Assembly: GCF_011290485.1 (NCBI RefSeq)
Contig: NZ_CP048029.1
Location: 2,056,501-2,120,500, forward strand
Direction: 5' to 3'
Length of the DNA stretch: 64,000 nt
Source: Caldichromatium japonicum
GTDB lineage: Bacteria > Pseudomonadota > Gammaproteobacteria > Chromatiales > Chromatiaceae
This document shows, in pieces, positions 37,072 to 46,381 of the stretch (position 1 is the stretch's first letter; each line of letters begins with the position of its first letter). A model generated the notes under the pieces. The model did not search any database. It was not told where the DNA came from and saw only the letters and a list, made by a program, of their open reading frames with translations. Position numbers and translations under genes: made by a program.

Positions 37072-39390
37072 TCAACCGAACCGCCGGCTGAGCCGCGCCA
37101 GCGCGTCTACATCCAGGATCAGGGCAACCCGCCCGTCGCCCATGATGGTCGCGCCTGAGATGCCCTCGACGCGGCGATAATTGGTCTCCAGGCTCTTGAT
37201 GACCACTTGGTGCTGCGCCACCAGCTCATCCACGAGGATAGCGACGCGGCCTTCGCCAGTTTCGACGATGACCAGGATGCACGCCAGAGGATCTGGTTCG
37301 GGCCGACCGCTGTTGAAAATTTGATGCAGGCTGACTAAGGGCAGATAGTCGTCATTGATCTGGACGACCCGCCCCTTGCCGACCACGCTCTTGAACTGTT
37401 CGTGGCGAGGCTGGATCGATTCAAGGATGACGGTCAGGGGCAGGATGAAGATCTCTGACCCCATACGCACCGATAGCCCATCGAGGATGGCCAGGGTCAG
37501 CGGCAGGCGAATGGTGATCTGGGTCCCCCGGCCGGCGACCGAATCGATCTCAACGCGCCCGTTCATGTCCTCGATATTGCGCCGCACCACATCCATGCCG
37601 ACCCCGCGCCCCGAGATGTCGGTGATCTGCTCTGCGGTCGAGAATCCAGGCTGAAAGATCAACTGCCAGACCTCCTTGTCGGATGGATTCTCGGGCAAGG
37701 AGATGCCGAGCCGAGCGGCTTTGGCCAGGATCTTGTCGCGGTTGAGGCCAGCGCCGTCATCGATCACCTCGACCACCACGCTCCCGCTGCGGTGACTGGC
37801 GCGCAGGATGATCTCACCGCTCTCGGGCTTACCGGCAGCTAAACGTACCTCAGGGCGTTCGATCCCGTGATCGATACTGTTGCGCACCAGATGGGTCAGC
37901 GGATCGGCCAGGCGTTCGATCAACCCCTTGTCGAGCTCGGTATCCTCGCCGATGAGCCTCAGGCTGACCTTTTTGCCGAGGGCAGCGGCGGTATCGCGCA
38001 CCACCCGCGGAAAGCGGTTGAAGACGAAGCTGATCGGCATCATGCGGATCGACATCACCGCCTCTTGCAGGTCGCGCGAGTTGCGCTCCAGGTTCAAGAG
38101 GCCAGCCATGATCCGTTCATGGGCGACGGGATCGAGATGGGCACAGGCATCGGCCAACATGGCATGGGTGATCACCAACTCGCCGACCAGGTTGATGAGC
38201 TGATCGACCTTTTCGACACTCACCCGGATCGACGAATCAGCGGCAACGCTGCGTTTGGCTAGCTGCTGTGCGGGCCTTGTCTCGGCTTGGGGTGCGGGCT
38301 TGGCAGCTGGCTGGGTAGGAGCAGCATCACTGGGTGCACCAGGCGCCGCAGTAAAGAAGCCATAGCCGCGTTCATCGTCTTGGCGGGCGCGCCGTGCCAC
38401 TGCTGCTACCTGGTCCATTCCCGGACTGCCGCCAAAGAGTCCAAAGCTTTCGTGCTCCTGATCGGTCAAAGACTCAGCGCCCGGGGCATCGGTAAAGATG
38501 CCATAGCCATCTCCTTCCTGGAGATGCAATGCTGGCTTGGAGGTCAGCAGATGCTCGCTCCCCGGCGCACCGGTGAAGAAACCATAGCCTGCATCTTCCT
38601 GAGCCGGATCGGTATGGGTCAACTCCAGCTTCTCGGCCCCCGGGGGTGCATAATCAAAGAAGCCATAGCCGGAATCAGCGGAGGTGTGCGCTGAGGTTTG
38701 CTGCAGCCCCCCTGCCTCCTCGCTGCTAACCTCTGGTTCAAGCTCGATCTGCGCGGGCTCGCAGACGAAGGCTAGGATCTCCTCGATTGCCGCGCGCCCA
38801 CCGGCGGTCTCGATCCGCCAGACCTGCCGGCCTTGGTGATCGGTTCCCAGATCGGTGATGCTGCCCAATTCGCCCAAGGAGGCAAATAGGGCATGTCGTT
38901 CCTCCTCCGTGCCGCGACCGATCGCCACGGGCGCAAAGCGCAGCCGCCAACGGTTCACCTCCGTGGCGGCGTTCGCTGGTACAGATCCGGCGGATACGGA
39001 CTCACCCTGCGCCAAGCGTTCGAGCCGCTCGCAGATCTCCGCCTTGCTCGGGTCATTGTATTCTCGGCCCTCTTGATGGGCCTGGAGCTGGAGCTTGAGG
39101 ATGTCGCCCGCCTCGAGAAAGGCGTCGACCATCTCGGAGGTCGGGGCCAACTCCTGTTTGCGCAACCGATCGAGCAGGGTCTCCAGGACATGGGTCACCT
39201 CGGCCATGTCATTAAAGCCGAAGGTCCCCGCCCCGCCTTTGATCGAATGGGCGGCGCGAAAGATGGCATTGAGGGTCTCAAGGTCCGGGGCATCGACATT
39301 GAGCTCAAGTAGCAGGCCTTCCATGGTCGCCAGATTCTCCTGGGCCTCTTCGAAGAACACCTGATAGAACTGAGTCATATCGATGGCCAT
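37072..39390 (-). CDS. cheA: Chemotaxis sensor histidine kinase CheA with repeat-containing linker
   Basis: 772 residues. The P1 domain carries phosphorylated H48 (FRAAHSIKGGAGTFGF). A P2-like alpha/beta region spans about 145-220. Residues 241-351 hold five copies of a motif close to GYGFFTxAPGA (at 241, 268, 295, 316 and 342). P3 dimerisation, ATPase (LTHLVRNSIDHGIERPE; EVIDDGAGLN; GRGVGMDVVRRNIEDMNG) and the CheW-like P5 follow. It phosphorylates CheY and CheB. The repeats are likely binding sites for a partner or response regulator (inference). Lies between cheY and cheW. Confidence 0.95.
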   Translation of the reverse strand: MAIDMTQFYQVFFEEAQENLATMEGLLLELNVDAPDLETLNAIFRAAHSIKGGAGTFGFNDMAEVTHVLETLLDRLRKQELAPTSEMVDAFLEAGDILKLQLQAHQEGREYNDPSKAEICERLERLAQGESVSAGSVPANAATEVNRWRLRFAPVAIGRGTEEERHALFASLGELGSITDLGTDHQGRQVWRIETAGGRAAIEEILAFVCEPAQIELEPEVSSEEAGGLQQTSAHTSADSGYGFFDYAPPGAEKLELTHTDPAQEDAGYGFFTGAPGSEHLLTSKPALHLQEGDGYGIFTDAPGAESLTDQEHESFGLFGGSPGMDQVAAVARRARQDDERGYGFFTAAPGAPSDAAPTQPAAKPAPQAETRPAQQLAKRSVAADSSIRVSVEKVDQLINLVGELVITHAMLADACAHLDPVAHERIMAGLLNLERNSRDLQEAVMSIRMMPISFVFNRFPRVVRDTAAALGKKVSLRLIGEDTELDKGLIERLADPLTHLVRNSIDHGIERPEVRLAAGKPESGEIILRASHRSGSVVVEVIDDGAGLNRDKILAKAARLGISLPENPSDKEVWQLIFQPGFSTAEQITDISGRGVGMDVVRRNIEDMNGRVEIDSVAGRGTQITIRLPLTLAILDGLSVRMGSEIFILPLTVILESIQPRHEQFKSVVGKGRVVQINDDYLPLVSLHQIFNSGRPEPDPLACILVIVETGEGRVAILVDELVAQHQVVIKSLETNYRRVEGISGATIMGDGRVALILDVDALARLSRRFG

Positions 39391-39428
39391 ACCCTTTCCC
39401 CCCCTCGCGTCTTCAAGACGCGCTACGT

Positions 39429-39794
39429 TTAGCCGATGACCTTACGCACAACCTCCAGGAGCTTGGCCGGATCGAATGGTTTGACCAGCCAGCCGGTCGC
39501 CCCCGCCGCCCGTCCCTGATTCTTCATGGCCTCGCTCGATTCGGTGGTGAGCATCAGGATCGGTACGGACTTATATTGCGGCAGGGCGCGCAGTTGCCTG
39601 ATCAGACTCAGGCCATCCAGGTTGGGCATGTTCTGATCGGTGAAGATCAGATCGAATTGGGCCGCGCGGGCCTTGTTGAGCCCGTCTTGACCATCGACCG
39701 CCTCGGTGACCGCATAGCCGGCCTCCTTGAGGGTAAACGAAACCATCTGGCGGATGGACGGCGAGTCATCGACGGTGAGGATTGCTTTTGCCAT
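39429..39794 (-). CDS. cheY: Chemotaxis response regulator CheY
   Basis: 121 residues, a lone receiver domain. D9, D10, phospho-acceptor D53 (IFTDQNMPNLDGLS), T83 and K105 (WLVKPFD) are present. First gene of the minus-strand che operon; GAGGA lies about 9 bp before the ATG. No sigma-28 type promoter was recognised in the 166-bp gap to mfd. Confidence 0.95.
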   Translation of the reverse strand: MAKAILTVDDSPSIRQMVSFTLKEAGYAVTEAVDGQDGLNKARAAQFDLIFTDQNMPNLDGLSLIRQLRALPQYKSVPILMLTTESSEAMKNQGRAAGATGWLVKPFDPAKLLEVVRKVIG

Positions 39795-39960
39795 GTCAGT
39801 AGATCCTCAGAAAATCAATAGGTGGTGCTTGCGATAGTGGCGATGATACTCAAAAATTCAGCCGCCCTGTGCCCAGGGCCCTGACTGATCGCTCAGCTCC
39901 GGTTTAGCGGATCGCGGTCAGGCAGATTCGATCCTGCTGTCTAATCTGAGTTTGCCTTCC

Positions 39961-42900
39961 ATGCCAGCATCGTCTCCCACCGTCGCCCAGTCGCCGCTCG
40001 ACCCACCGCTCCCGCACCGCCCGGGCGAACGCTGGCGTTGGGGCCGGCTCTACGGCGCCGGACGTGCCCTAGCACTGGCCTGTACCGCCGAGCATGCAAA
40101 CGGTTTGGTGCTGGCCGTGGTCGAGGGCGTCCAAGAGGCGGCGACGTTGCAGGCCGAGCTCGGTTTTTTTGCAGCGCCAGGGCTACCCATCCTGGGTTTC
40201 CCAGACTGGGAGACCCTGCCCTATGACATCTTTTCGCCGCTACCCGAGTTAGTCTCAGAGCGACTGCTCACCCTGCACCGTTTGCCTCAGATTAACCGCG
40301 GCATTCTGATTGTACCAGTCAGCACGCTCATGCAGCGTCTGCCGCCGCGCGACTACGTCGATCGGCATACCCTGTTCCTTGGCGTCGGCGATCGGCTCGA
40401 CCTAGATGCCATGCGCCAGCGTCTAGAAGGCGCCGGTTATAGCTGTGTCTCCCAAGTGATCGCGCATGGCGAATATGCAGTGCGCGGCTCATTGCTGGAC
40501 ATCTTTCCGATGGGCAGCGATCACCCCTTGCGTATCGATCTCTTTGACGATGCCATCGAGAGCATCCGTACCTTTGACCCGGAGACCCAGCGCTCGCAGT
40601 CCAAGATCACAGAGGTCCGCATCCTGCCTGCGCGCGAGGTCCCACTGGACGCCGAGGCGATCGCCGGTTTTCGCCGGCGTTACCGTGCGGCGCTCGCCGG
40701 CGACCCGCAACGCAGCCTGATCTATCGCGAGGTCTCCAACGGTCAGGCGCCAGGCGGGATCGAGTATTACCTGCCGCTGTTCTTCGACCAGACTGTGACC
40801 CTGTTCGACTATCTGCCCCCGGGGGTACTGGTCATCGAGGCGGAGGGCAGCCGCGCCAGCGCCGAGCATTTCTTCGCTACGGCGCGCGAGCGCTATGATC
40901 AGCGCCGCCATGACAGCGAACGCCCGCTCTTGGCGCCGGAACTCCTGTATCTGCGCCCTGATGAACTCGCTGGGGCACTCAACCGTCTGCCGTTGGTGCG
41001 TCTCCAGGCCGAACCTGTGGCAGGAGGACCAAGCAGCCCCTCCGTCGACTTTGCCACCCAGTCTCTGCCGGAGCTGAGGCTAGAGGCGCGGGCAAGCGAT
41101 CCGGCCCAGGCGCTCAAATCATTCATCGCCAACCGCTGCCGCGTCCTGTTCGTTGCCGAGAGCCCAGGCCGGCGCGAGCTGTTGCGCGAGCAGTTCAATG
41201 GATTCGGCATCCAGGTCGAGTTGGTGGGTAGCTGGCACGACTTCTTGACGGGTACCGCCCGGCTTGGATTGACGGTCGCTCCACTGGAACAGGGGCTGTG
41301 GTTGGAGGAACCGGATCTAGCCGTCGTCACCGAGACCCAGCTTTATGGTGAGCGGGTGCGTCAGGAACGGCGCCGGCGCGAGCGGGCGCGCGACAGCGAC
41401 GCCATCATCCGCGATCTGACCGAATTGACCGAAGGCGCCCCGGTTGTCCATGAGGAACATGGGGTCGGACGCTATCGGGGCTTGCAGACCCTCGAGGTCG
41501 GCGGGATCACCGCCGAGTTTCTCACGATCGAATATGCCAATGGCGATCGGCTCTATGTGCCGGTCAGTAGCCTCAATCGGGTCTCGCGCTATACCGGCGC
41601 CTCGCCCGATCAGGCCCCTTTGCACCGGCTGGGCGGCGATCAATGGGAACGGGTCAAACGCCGTGCCGCGCAAAAGGCCTATGATGTGGCCGCTGAGATC
41701 CTGGATATCCAGGCCCGGCGCGCCGCCCGCCAAGGGGTCTCCCTCCCCGATCCTGGGCCTGAATATACCGCCTTTGCTGCCGCCTTTCCCTTCGAGGAAA
41801 CCCCCGATCAACAACGCGCAATCGAGGCGGTGCTGGCCGACCTCTTGTCACCCAAACCTATGGACCGGGTGGTCTGCGGCGATGTCGGCTTCGGCAAGAC
41901 CGAGGTAGCGATGCGCGCGGCCTTTGTCACCGTCCACGGCGGGCGACAGGTCGCGGTCTTGGTCCCGACCACCCTGCTGGCCCAGCAGCATGAACAAAAC
42001 TTTCGGGACCGCTTCGCCGACTGGCCGGTGCGGATCGCCAGCCTATCGCGCCTACGCACCGCCCGCGAACAGCAGGCGGTTCTGACAGGACTGGCCGAGG
42101 GCACCATCGACATCGTGATCGGTACCCACAAGCTTTTGCAGCCCGAGATCCGGTTCAAGGACCTGGGGCTGGTGATCATCGACGAGGAACACCGCTTCGG
42201 CGTGCGGCATAAGGAACGGCTCAAGGCATTGCGCGCCGAGGTGGATGTCTTGACCCTCACCGCCACCCCCATCCCGCGTACCCTCAACATGGCGATGTCT
42301 GGCCTGCGCGATTTCTCGATCATCGCCACCCCGCCGGTCGAGCGCCATCCGATCAAGACCTTCGTCACCCCTTGGAACGATGCCTTGGTCCGCGAGGCAG
42401 TGCAGCGCGAGCTCAAACGCGGCGGCCAGGTGTATTTCTTACACAACGAGGTCGAGACCATCGAACACCAAGCCGAGAAGCTCGCCGCCTTGATCCCCGA
42501 GGCACGGATCGCGGTCGCCCATGGCCAGATGCGCGAACGCGAGCTCGAGCGCGTCATGCGCGACTTCTATCACCAGCGGTTCAACCTCCTGGTGTGCACC
42601 ACCATCATCGAGAGCGGCATCGACGTCCCAACCGCCAATACCATCCTGATCAACCGCGCAGACCGCTTGGGTCTGGCCCAGTTGCATCAGCTGCGCGGGC
42701 GAGTCGGACGCTCGCATCATCGCGCCTATGCCTATCTCATCACCCCACCGCCTGCGGCACTCACCGCCGACGCCAAGCGGCGCTTGGAGGCGATCGAGGC
42801 CATGGGCGAGCTCGGCGCAGGCTTTATCCTAGCGACCCATGACCTCGAGATCCGCGGTGCAGGCGAGCTGTTGGGCGATGAGCAATCGGGCCAGATCGAT

Positions 42901-43431
42901 GAGGTGGGCTTTACGCTCTATATGGAGCTTTTGGAACGCGCGGTGGCGGCGCTCAAGGCCGGGCGCCTGCCCGAGCTCGACCGCCCGCTCGATCATGGCG
43001 CCGAGATTGATCTGGGGATCCCCGCCTTATTGCCCAGGGATTATCTTCCCGATGTCCAGGCGCGCCTGGTGCTCTATAAACGCCTGGCTAACGCCCGCGA
43101 CCACGAGGAGCTGCGCGAACTGGAGGTCGAGATGATCGACCGCCTCGGTCCCTTGCCCGAACCTACCCGCAATCTGCTCGCGATCACCGACCTAAAGCTA
43201 CAGGTCCAACCCCTGGGCATCCGCAAGATCGAGGTCGGTGCAACCGGTGGGCGGTTTCTCTTTGCTGACTCGACTCGGCTCGAACCCGAACGCATCATCC
43301 GCTTGCTTCAAACCGAGCCCAAATCCTACCGCCTGGAGGGGGGGCATACGCTCAGATTCACCCGTGCCATACCCGAAGCCCAGGAGCGGATTGGCGCGGT
43401 TCGCCAGATCGTCGCACAGCTGCTTACCTAA
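39961..43431 (+). CDS. mfd: Transcription-repair coupling factor Mfd
   Basis: 1156 residues, full length. The N-terminal UvrB-homology region (FPDWETLPYDIFSPLPELVS; GEYAVRGSLLDIFPMGS), the RNA-polymerase-interacting domain (VVHEEHGVGRYRGLQTLEV) and the RecG-like translocase with Walker A GDVGFGKTEVAMRAAF near residue 640 and DEEHRFG near 742 are all visible; the C-terminal domain follows. It removes stalled RNA polymerase and recruits UvrA. ATG 39961 is preferred over an upstream TTG at 39952. Confidence 0.96.
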   Translation: MPASSPTVAQSPLDPPLPHRPGERWRWGRLYGAGRALALACTAEHANGLVLAVVEGVQEAATLQAELGFFAAPGLPILGFPDWETLPYDIFSPLPELVSERLLTLHRLPQINRGILIVPVSTLMQRLPPRDYVDRHTLFLGVGDRLDLDAMRQRLEGAGYSCVSQVIAHGEYAVRGSLLDIFPMGSDHPLRIDLFDDAIESIRTFDPETQRSQSKITEVRILPAREVPLDAEAIAGFRRRYRAALAGDPQRSLIYREVSNGQAPGGIEYYLPLFFDQTVTLFDYLPPGVLVIEAEGSRASAEHFFATARERYDQRRHDSERPLLAPELLYLRPDELAGALNRLPLVRLQAEPVAGGPSSPSVDFATQSLPELRLEARASDPAQALKSFIANRCRVLFVAESPGRRELLREQFNGFGIQVELVGSWHDFLTGTARLGLTVAPLEQGLWLEEPDLAVVTETQLYGERVRQERRRRERARDSDAIIRDLTELTEGAPVVHEEHGVGRYRGLQTLEVGGITAEFLTIEYANGDRLYVPVSSLNRVSRYTGASPDQAPLHRLGGDQWERVKRRAAQKAYDVAAEILDIQARRAARQGVSLPDPGPEYTAFAAAFPFEETPDQQRAIEAVLADLLSPKPMDRVVCGDVGFGKTEVAMRAAFVTVHGGRQVAVLVPTTLLAQQHEQNFRDRFADWPVRIASLSRLRTAREQQAVLTGLAEGTIDIVIGTHKLLQPEIRFKDLGLVIIDEEHRFGVRHKERLKALRAEVDVLTLTATPIPRTLNMAMSGLRDFSIIATPPVERHPIKTFVTPWNDALVREAVQRELKRGGQVYFLHNEVETIEHQAEKLAALIPEARIAVAHGQMRERELERVMRDFYHQRFNLLVCTTIIESGIDVPTANTILINRADRLGLAQLHQLRGRVGRSHHRAYAYLITPPPAALTADAKRRLEAIEAMGELGAGFILATHDLEIRGAGELLGDEQSGQIDEVGFTLYMELLERAVAALKAGRLPELDRPLDHGAEIDLGIPALLPRDYLPDVQARLVLYKRLANARDHEELRELEVEMIDRLGPLPEPTRNLLAITDLKLQVQPLGIRKIEVGATGGRFLFADSTRLEPERIIRLLQTEPKSYRLEGGHTLRFTRAIPEAQERIGAVRQIVAQLLT

Positions 43432-43656
43432 AACACCCAAGATTAGGACCTACAATCCCAGGCCGACCTGCGGAGGTACTCGATCGGGTATCGGCAATGA
43501 TCAAGCGCGGCGGATGCGGGCCGTTAACAGAATCGGCTGGGCCGCTTCGTCCAGCGCCTCTGTGATTCAGATCGCAGCCGCCGGTCATCTTGTGCACTAG
43601 GCTAAAGGTGCGTCGGGATGTGCCCCATGCTAAGCCCGTTTTCGAGGAGTCCTGCC

Positions 43657-43971
43657 ATGCCCGCTGAAAACAGACGCCTGCTGATTGCCTTCGAGTCCGA
43701 TCTGCGCGAGATCAACCGCCAGACAATCAATCCTGCCTTCGCCAAGCTCAAGCTTGCCGACCTCAAACCGGTCATGTTGATGGTCGCCAAGGCCCGCGCC
43801 CAGTATCTACGGGCGCTCTATGACATCGCGCTCAAGGCGCCGGACAACACGCCGAGCGCTGCCGACATCGAACGCCTGACCCAGCTCCGTCACGTCTATG
43901 AAGAGCTCATCAAGGGCAGTCAGGCCCTAGAGACGGCCATCGAGCGCGAATATCTGGACGTGGACAAATAG
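43657..43971 (+). CDS. Hypothetical helical protein
   Basis: 104 residues, unrecognised. It is mostly alpha-helical and highly charged (AFESDLREINRQTINPAFAK; VAKARAQYLRALYDIA; RHVYEELIKGSQALETAIER), with no TM segment or signal peptide and no Cys. GAGGAG precedes ATG 43657 by about 7 bp, so this start is preferred over one at 43618. The coding pattern and good ribosome site make it a real gene. Cytoplasmic; function unknown. Confidence 0.75.
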   Translation: MPAENRRLLIAFESDLREINRQTINPAFAKLKLADLKPVMLMVAKARAQYLRALYDIALKAPDNTPSAADIERLTQLRHVYEELIKGSQALETAIEREYLDVDK

Positions 43972-43997
43972 GAGACCTGCCCCAGGCAGGTAGAGGC

Positions 43998-44525
43998 ATG
44001 ATCCTCGCGCATCAGATCGCGCTCGCTCCATACAATCGGCAGGCAACCTATTTGGCTAAGGGCTGGGGGGTGGCGCTTTGCCTACAACTGGGCGTTGGCG
44101 AAGCGGCAGCGATGGGATGAAGGCCTGGAAACAGCATCCCGTCTTCCTCAGCCCTCCGAAGCCGCGCTGCGCCGTCAGCTCAATGCCCTCAAGCGTGACT
44201 ATTTCCCCTGGATGCTGGAGGCGCACCAAGTGCGCACCGCGGGACGGGCAATTCCTGATCATCGATCGCTGGTTCCCGTCTAGAGATCTGTTCTGGGTAT
44301 GGGCTGCGCTTGTATGGCCTCTCATCGTCGCTGAGGGTATGGATGTATCGGGCGTGCTGTGCCCATCACGACCACGGGGTGAATGCGGCCAAGGATATCT
44401 TGGCCGCCGGACTGGCCACCCTCAGCAGTCTTGCCCTGAGTTCCACCAGAGGTAACGCCTGGGGAGAGGAAGGCGCTGGCTGGCGGAGGGATCCGGCGGC
44501 GAAAGCAAATTTCGCTGAAGCATGA
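43998..44525 (+). pseudogene. tnpB: IS605/IS1341-type tnpB (OrfB) remnant with frameshift and internal deletion
   Basis: From ATG 43998, MILAHQIALAPYNRQATYLA is a TnpB N-terminus. Near 44070 the frame is lost (about 2 bp missing), and AYNWALAKRQRWDEG, then PSEAALRRQLNALKRDYFPW continues in another frame. After about 44260 the whole RuvC core is missing. The C-terminal tail HDHGVNAAKDILAAGLATL, normally after the zinc finger, appears at 44370-44430. TnpB proteins have about 400 residues; here about 150 codons survive in three frames. No tnpA or intact ends are seen. Confidence 0.8.
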
Positions 44526-44662
44526 CATCAGTTTTGTTCCTGTTGATGCGTATCCAGATGACGATTTGATGGCTAAGGACGAATCGGCATACTATCTGCC
44601 TAACATGCAACCCAGCGAGCAGCGGTGTTTGTAACAAGATCCAGGCGCGTCTAGAACTCAAA

Positions 44663-45049
44663 ATGGCAGCACCTCCTCTCACCTCTGCGTCCAGACAGCG
44701 TTTGCTTGCTTGCTGGCACCGGCTTGCACACGCCGAACGCGAGACCCTGCTTGCGTTCGCTGAGTTTCTCGTCAATCGCGCCGGCGTTTCACCGTCGGAC
44801 GGAGCTGGTGCGATCCCGACACCTCAATCCATCCCCCGTCCACCCACTGAGACGGTGATCGGCGCCATCCGGCGTTTATCCCAAAGCTATGCGATGCTCG
44901 ACCGCGACGCCTTGCTGCATGAGGCATCTGCCCTGATGAGCGCCCATGTTTTGCAGGGCCGCCCCGCATCCGAGGTCATTGAAGAGCTGGAGGCGCTCTT
45001 TGCCCGGCATTATCAGCATTATCGCGCCAAGCTCATCGGCCAGGATTGA
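44663..45049 (+). CDS. Hypothetical protein
   Basis: 128 residues, unrecognised. Two helical parts (RQRLLACWHRLAHAERETLL and VIGAIRRLSQSYAMLDRDAL) are separated by a Pro-rich linker, ending VIEELEALFARHYQHYRAKL. No TM segment. Codon use fits the surrounding genes. It lies 14 bp before the AI-2E transporter gene and is probably in the same transcript. Confidence 0.65.
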   Translation: MAAPPLTSASRQRLLACWHRLAHAERETLLAFAEFLVNRAGVSPSDGAGAIPTPQSIPRPPTETVIGAIRRLSQSYAMLDRDALLHEASALMSAHVLQGRPASEVIEELEALFARHYQHYRAKLIGQD

Positions 45050-45062
45050 TCAAGCACTGGAT

Positions 45063-46145
45063 ATGAACGTGATCCTCCTCTGGTTCAAGCGACATTTCGC
45101 CGACCCGCAAATCGTTTTTCTCACCTTAATCCTATTGACCGTATTTGCGGTCGTGGTCTTGTTCGGCGACATGCTGATGCCGGTGCTTGCTAGCCTGGTC
45201 ATCGCCTATTTGCTAGAGGGTGGTGTGGGGATGCTCCAGCGGCGCGGCTGGAAGCGTTTGCCGAGCGTGCTTGTGATCTATCTGGCCTTCATTGCCTTCG
45301 TTGCCTTGGCACTGATCGGCGTGATGCCTTTGCTCTCACGCCAGATCAAAGAGCTCGTACAACAACTCCCTACAATGGTCAGCGAAGGCCTGCGTTTTCT
45401 GAACGCGCTCCCCGAGGACTACCCCGATCTGTTCAGCCAACAACAGATCGATGCCCTGATCACCTATATGCGTGCCGAGACCATCTCCTTTGGTCAGCAG
45501 GTCTTGTCTTGGTCGCTCGCCAACGTCGCGGGGATCATCACCCTGCTGGTCTATCTGGTCTTGGTGCCGATCCTGGTATTTTTCTTCATGAAGGATAAGG
45601 ATCTGATCCTTGCCTGGTTTAGGCGCTATCTTCCCAGGCATCATGGCATCGCCCATCATGTCTGGCGCGAGCTCGACCGTCAGATCGCCAACTATATCCG
45701 CGGCAAGGTCTGGGAGATCCTGATCGTCTGGGGGGTGAGTTTCGTCACCTTTTACGCGTTCGGCCTGAGATATGCGATGTTGCTGTCCTTCTTGGTGGGC
45801 TTATCGGTCTTGATCCCTTATATCGGTGCGACCGTGGTCACTATCCCGGTCTTATTGGTCGCTTGGTTTCAATGGGGCTGGTCGGCGCAGTTTGCCTGGC
45901 TCAGTCTCGCCTATCTGATCATCCAGGTCCTCGACGGCAATGTCCTGGTGCCCTTGATCTTTTCCGAGGCCGTCAATCTGCATCCGGTGGCCATCATCGT
46001 CGCCATCCTTGTCTTCGGTGGGCTCTGGAACTTTTGGGGGGTCTTTTTTGCCATCCCCTTGGCTACCTTAGTCCAGGCGGTCATCAATGCTTGGCCTAGC
46101 CTGCCACTCGGGGAACGGGAGATCGAGGGCAGCGTTATCCCCTGA
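45063..46145 (+). CDS. AI-2E family transporter (second copy)
   Basis: 360 residues with about eight TM helices. Motifs: PVLASLVIAYLLEGGVGML, FFFMKDKDLILAWFRRYLP, SVLIPYIGATVVTIPVLL and LDGNVLVPLIFSEAVNLHPV. It is closer in layout to E. coli PerM than the copy at 15909. Transport substrate unknown. ATG 45063 follows the upstream gene by 13 bp; the frame is open earlier but without similarity. Confidence 0.87.
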   Translation: MNVILLWFKRHFADPQIVFLTLILLTVFAVVVLFGDMLMPVLASLVIAYLLEGGVGMLQRRGWKRLPSVLVIYLAFIAFVALALIGVMPLLSRQIKELVQQLPTMVSEGLRFLNALPEDYPDLFSQQQIDALITYMRAETISFGQQVLSWSLANVAGIITLLVYLVLVPILVFFFMKDKDLILAWFRRYLPRHHGIAHHVWRELDRQIANYIRGKVWEILIVWGVSFVTFYAFGLRYAMLLSFLVGLSVLIPYIGATVVTIPVLLVAWFQWGWSAQFAWLSLAYLIIQVLDGNVLVPLIFSEAVNLHPVAIIVAILVFGGLWNFWGVFFAIPLATLVQAVINAWPSLPLGEREIEGSVIP

Positions 46146-46168
46146 GGAAACGCTGAACAAATCGTTTC

Positions 46169-46244
46169 TCGTCATTCCGGCGAAAGCTGGAACGGGATCC
46201 ATACACATCTATCACCCGGACCCCAACTTTTGCCCGGGTGACGA
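46169..46244. repeat. MITE-like element with terminal TCGTCA/TGACGA repeats
   Basis: 76 bp bounded by TCGTCA (46169) and TGACGA (ending 46244). Inside are two hairpins: TTCCGGC-GAAA-GCTGGAA (46175-46192) and CACCCGG...CCGGGTG. This is the layout of the widespread GTCATTCC...GAAAGC...GGAA repeats of proteobacteria. It fills the gap between the transporter and phoU. Confidence 0.65.
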
Positions 46245-46381
46245 ATCAATCAAGCTTTCCCTAAGCGCCCTGTAGCCTTATTTGTGATGGTCCCAGGCTT
46301 ACGCGCCCCAGCTTGAGGTTGAGCTTGTCACTCAACCGTCAAATTCGCTCGCTATAGTCGGCTAGCATCTGCTTTGAGCGG

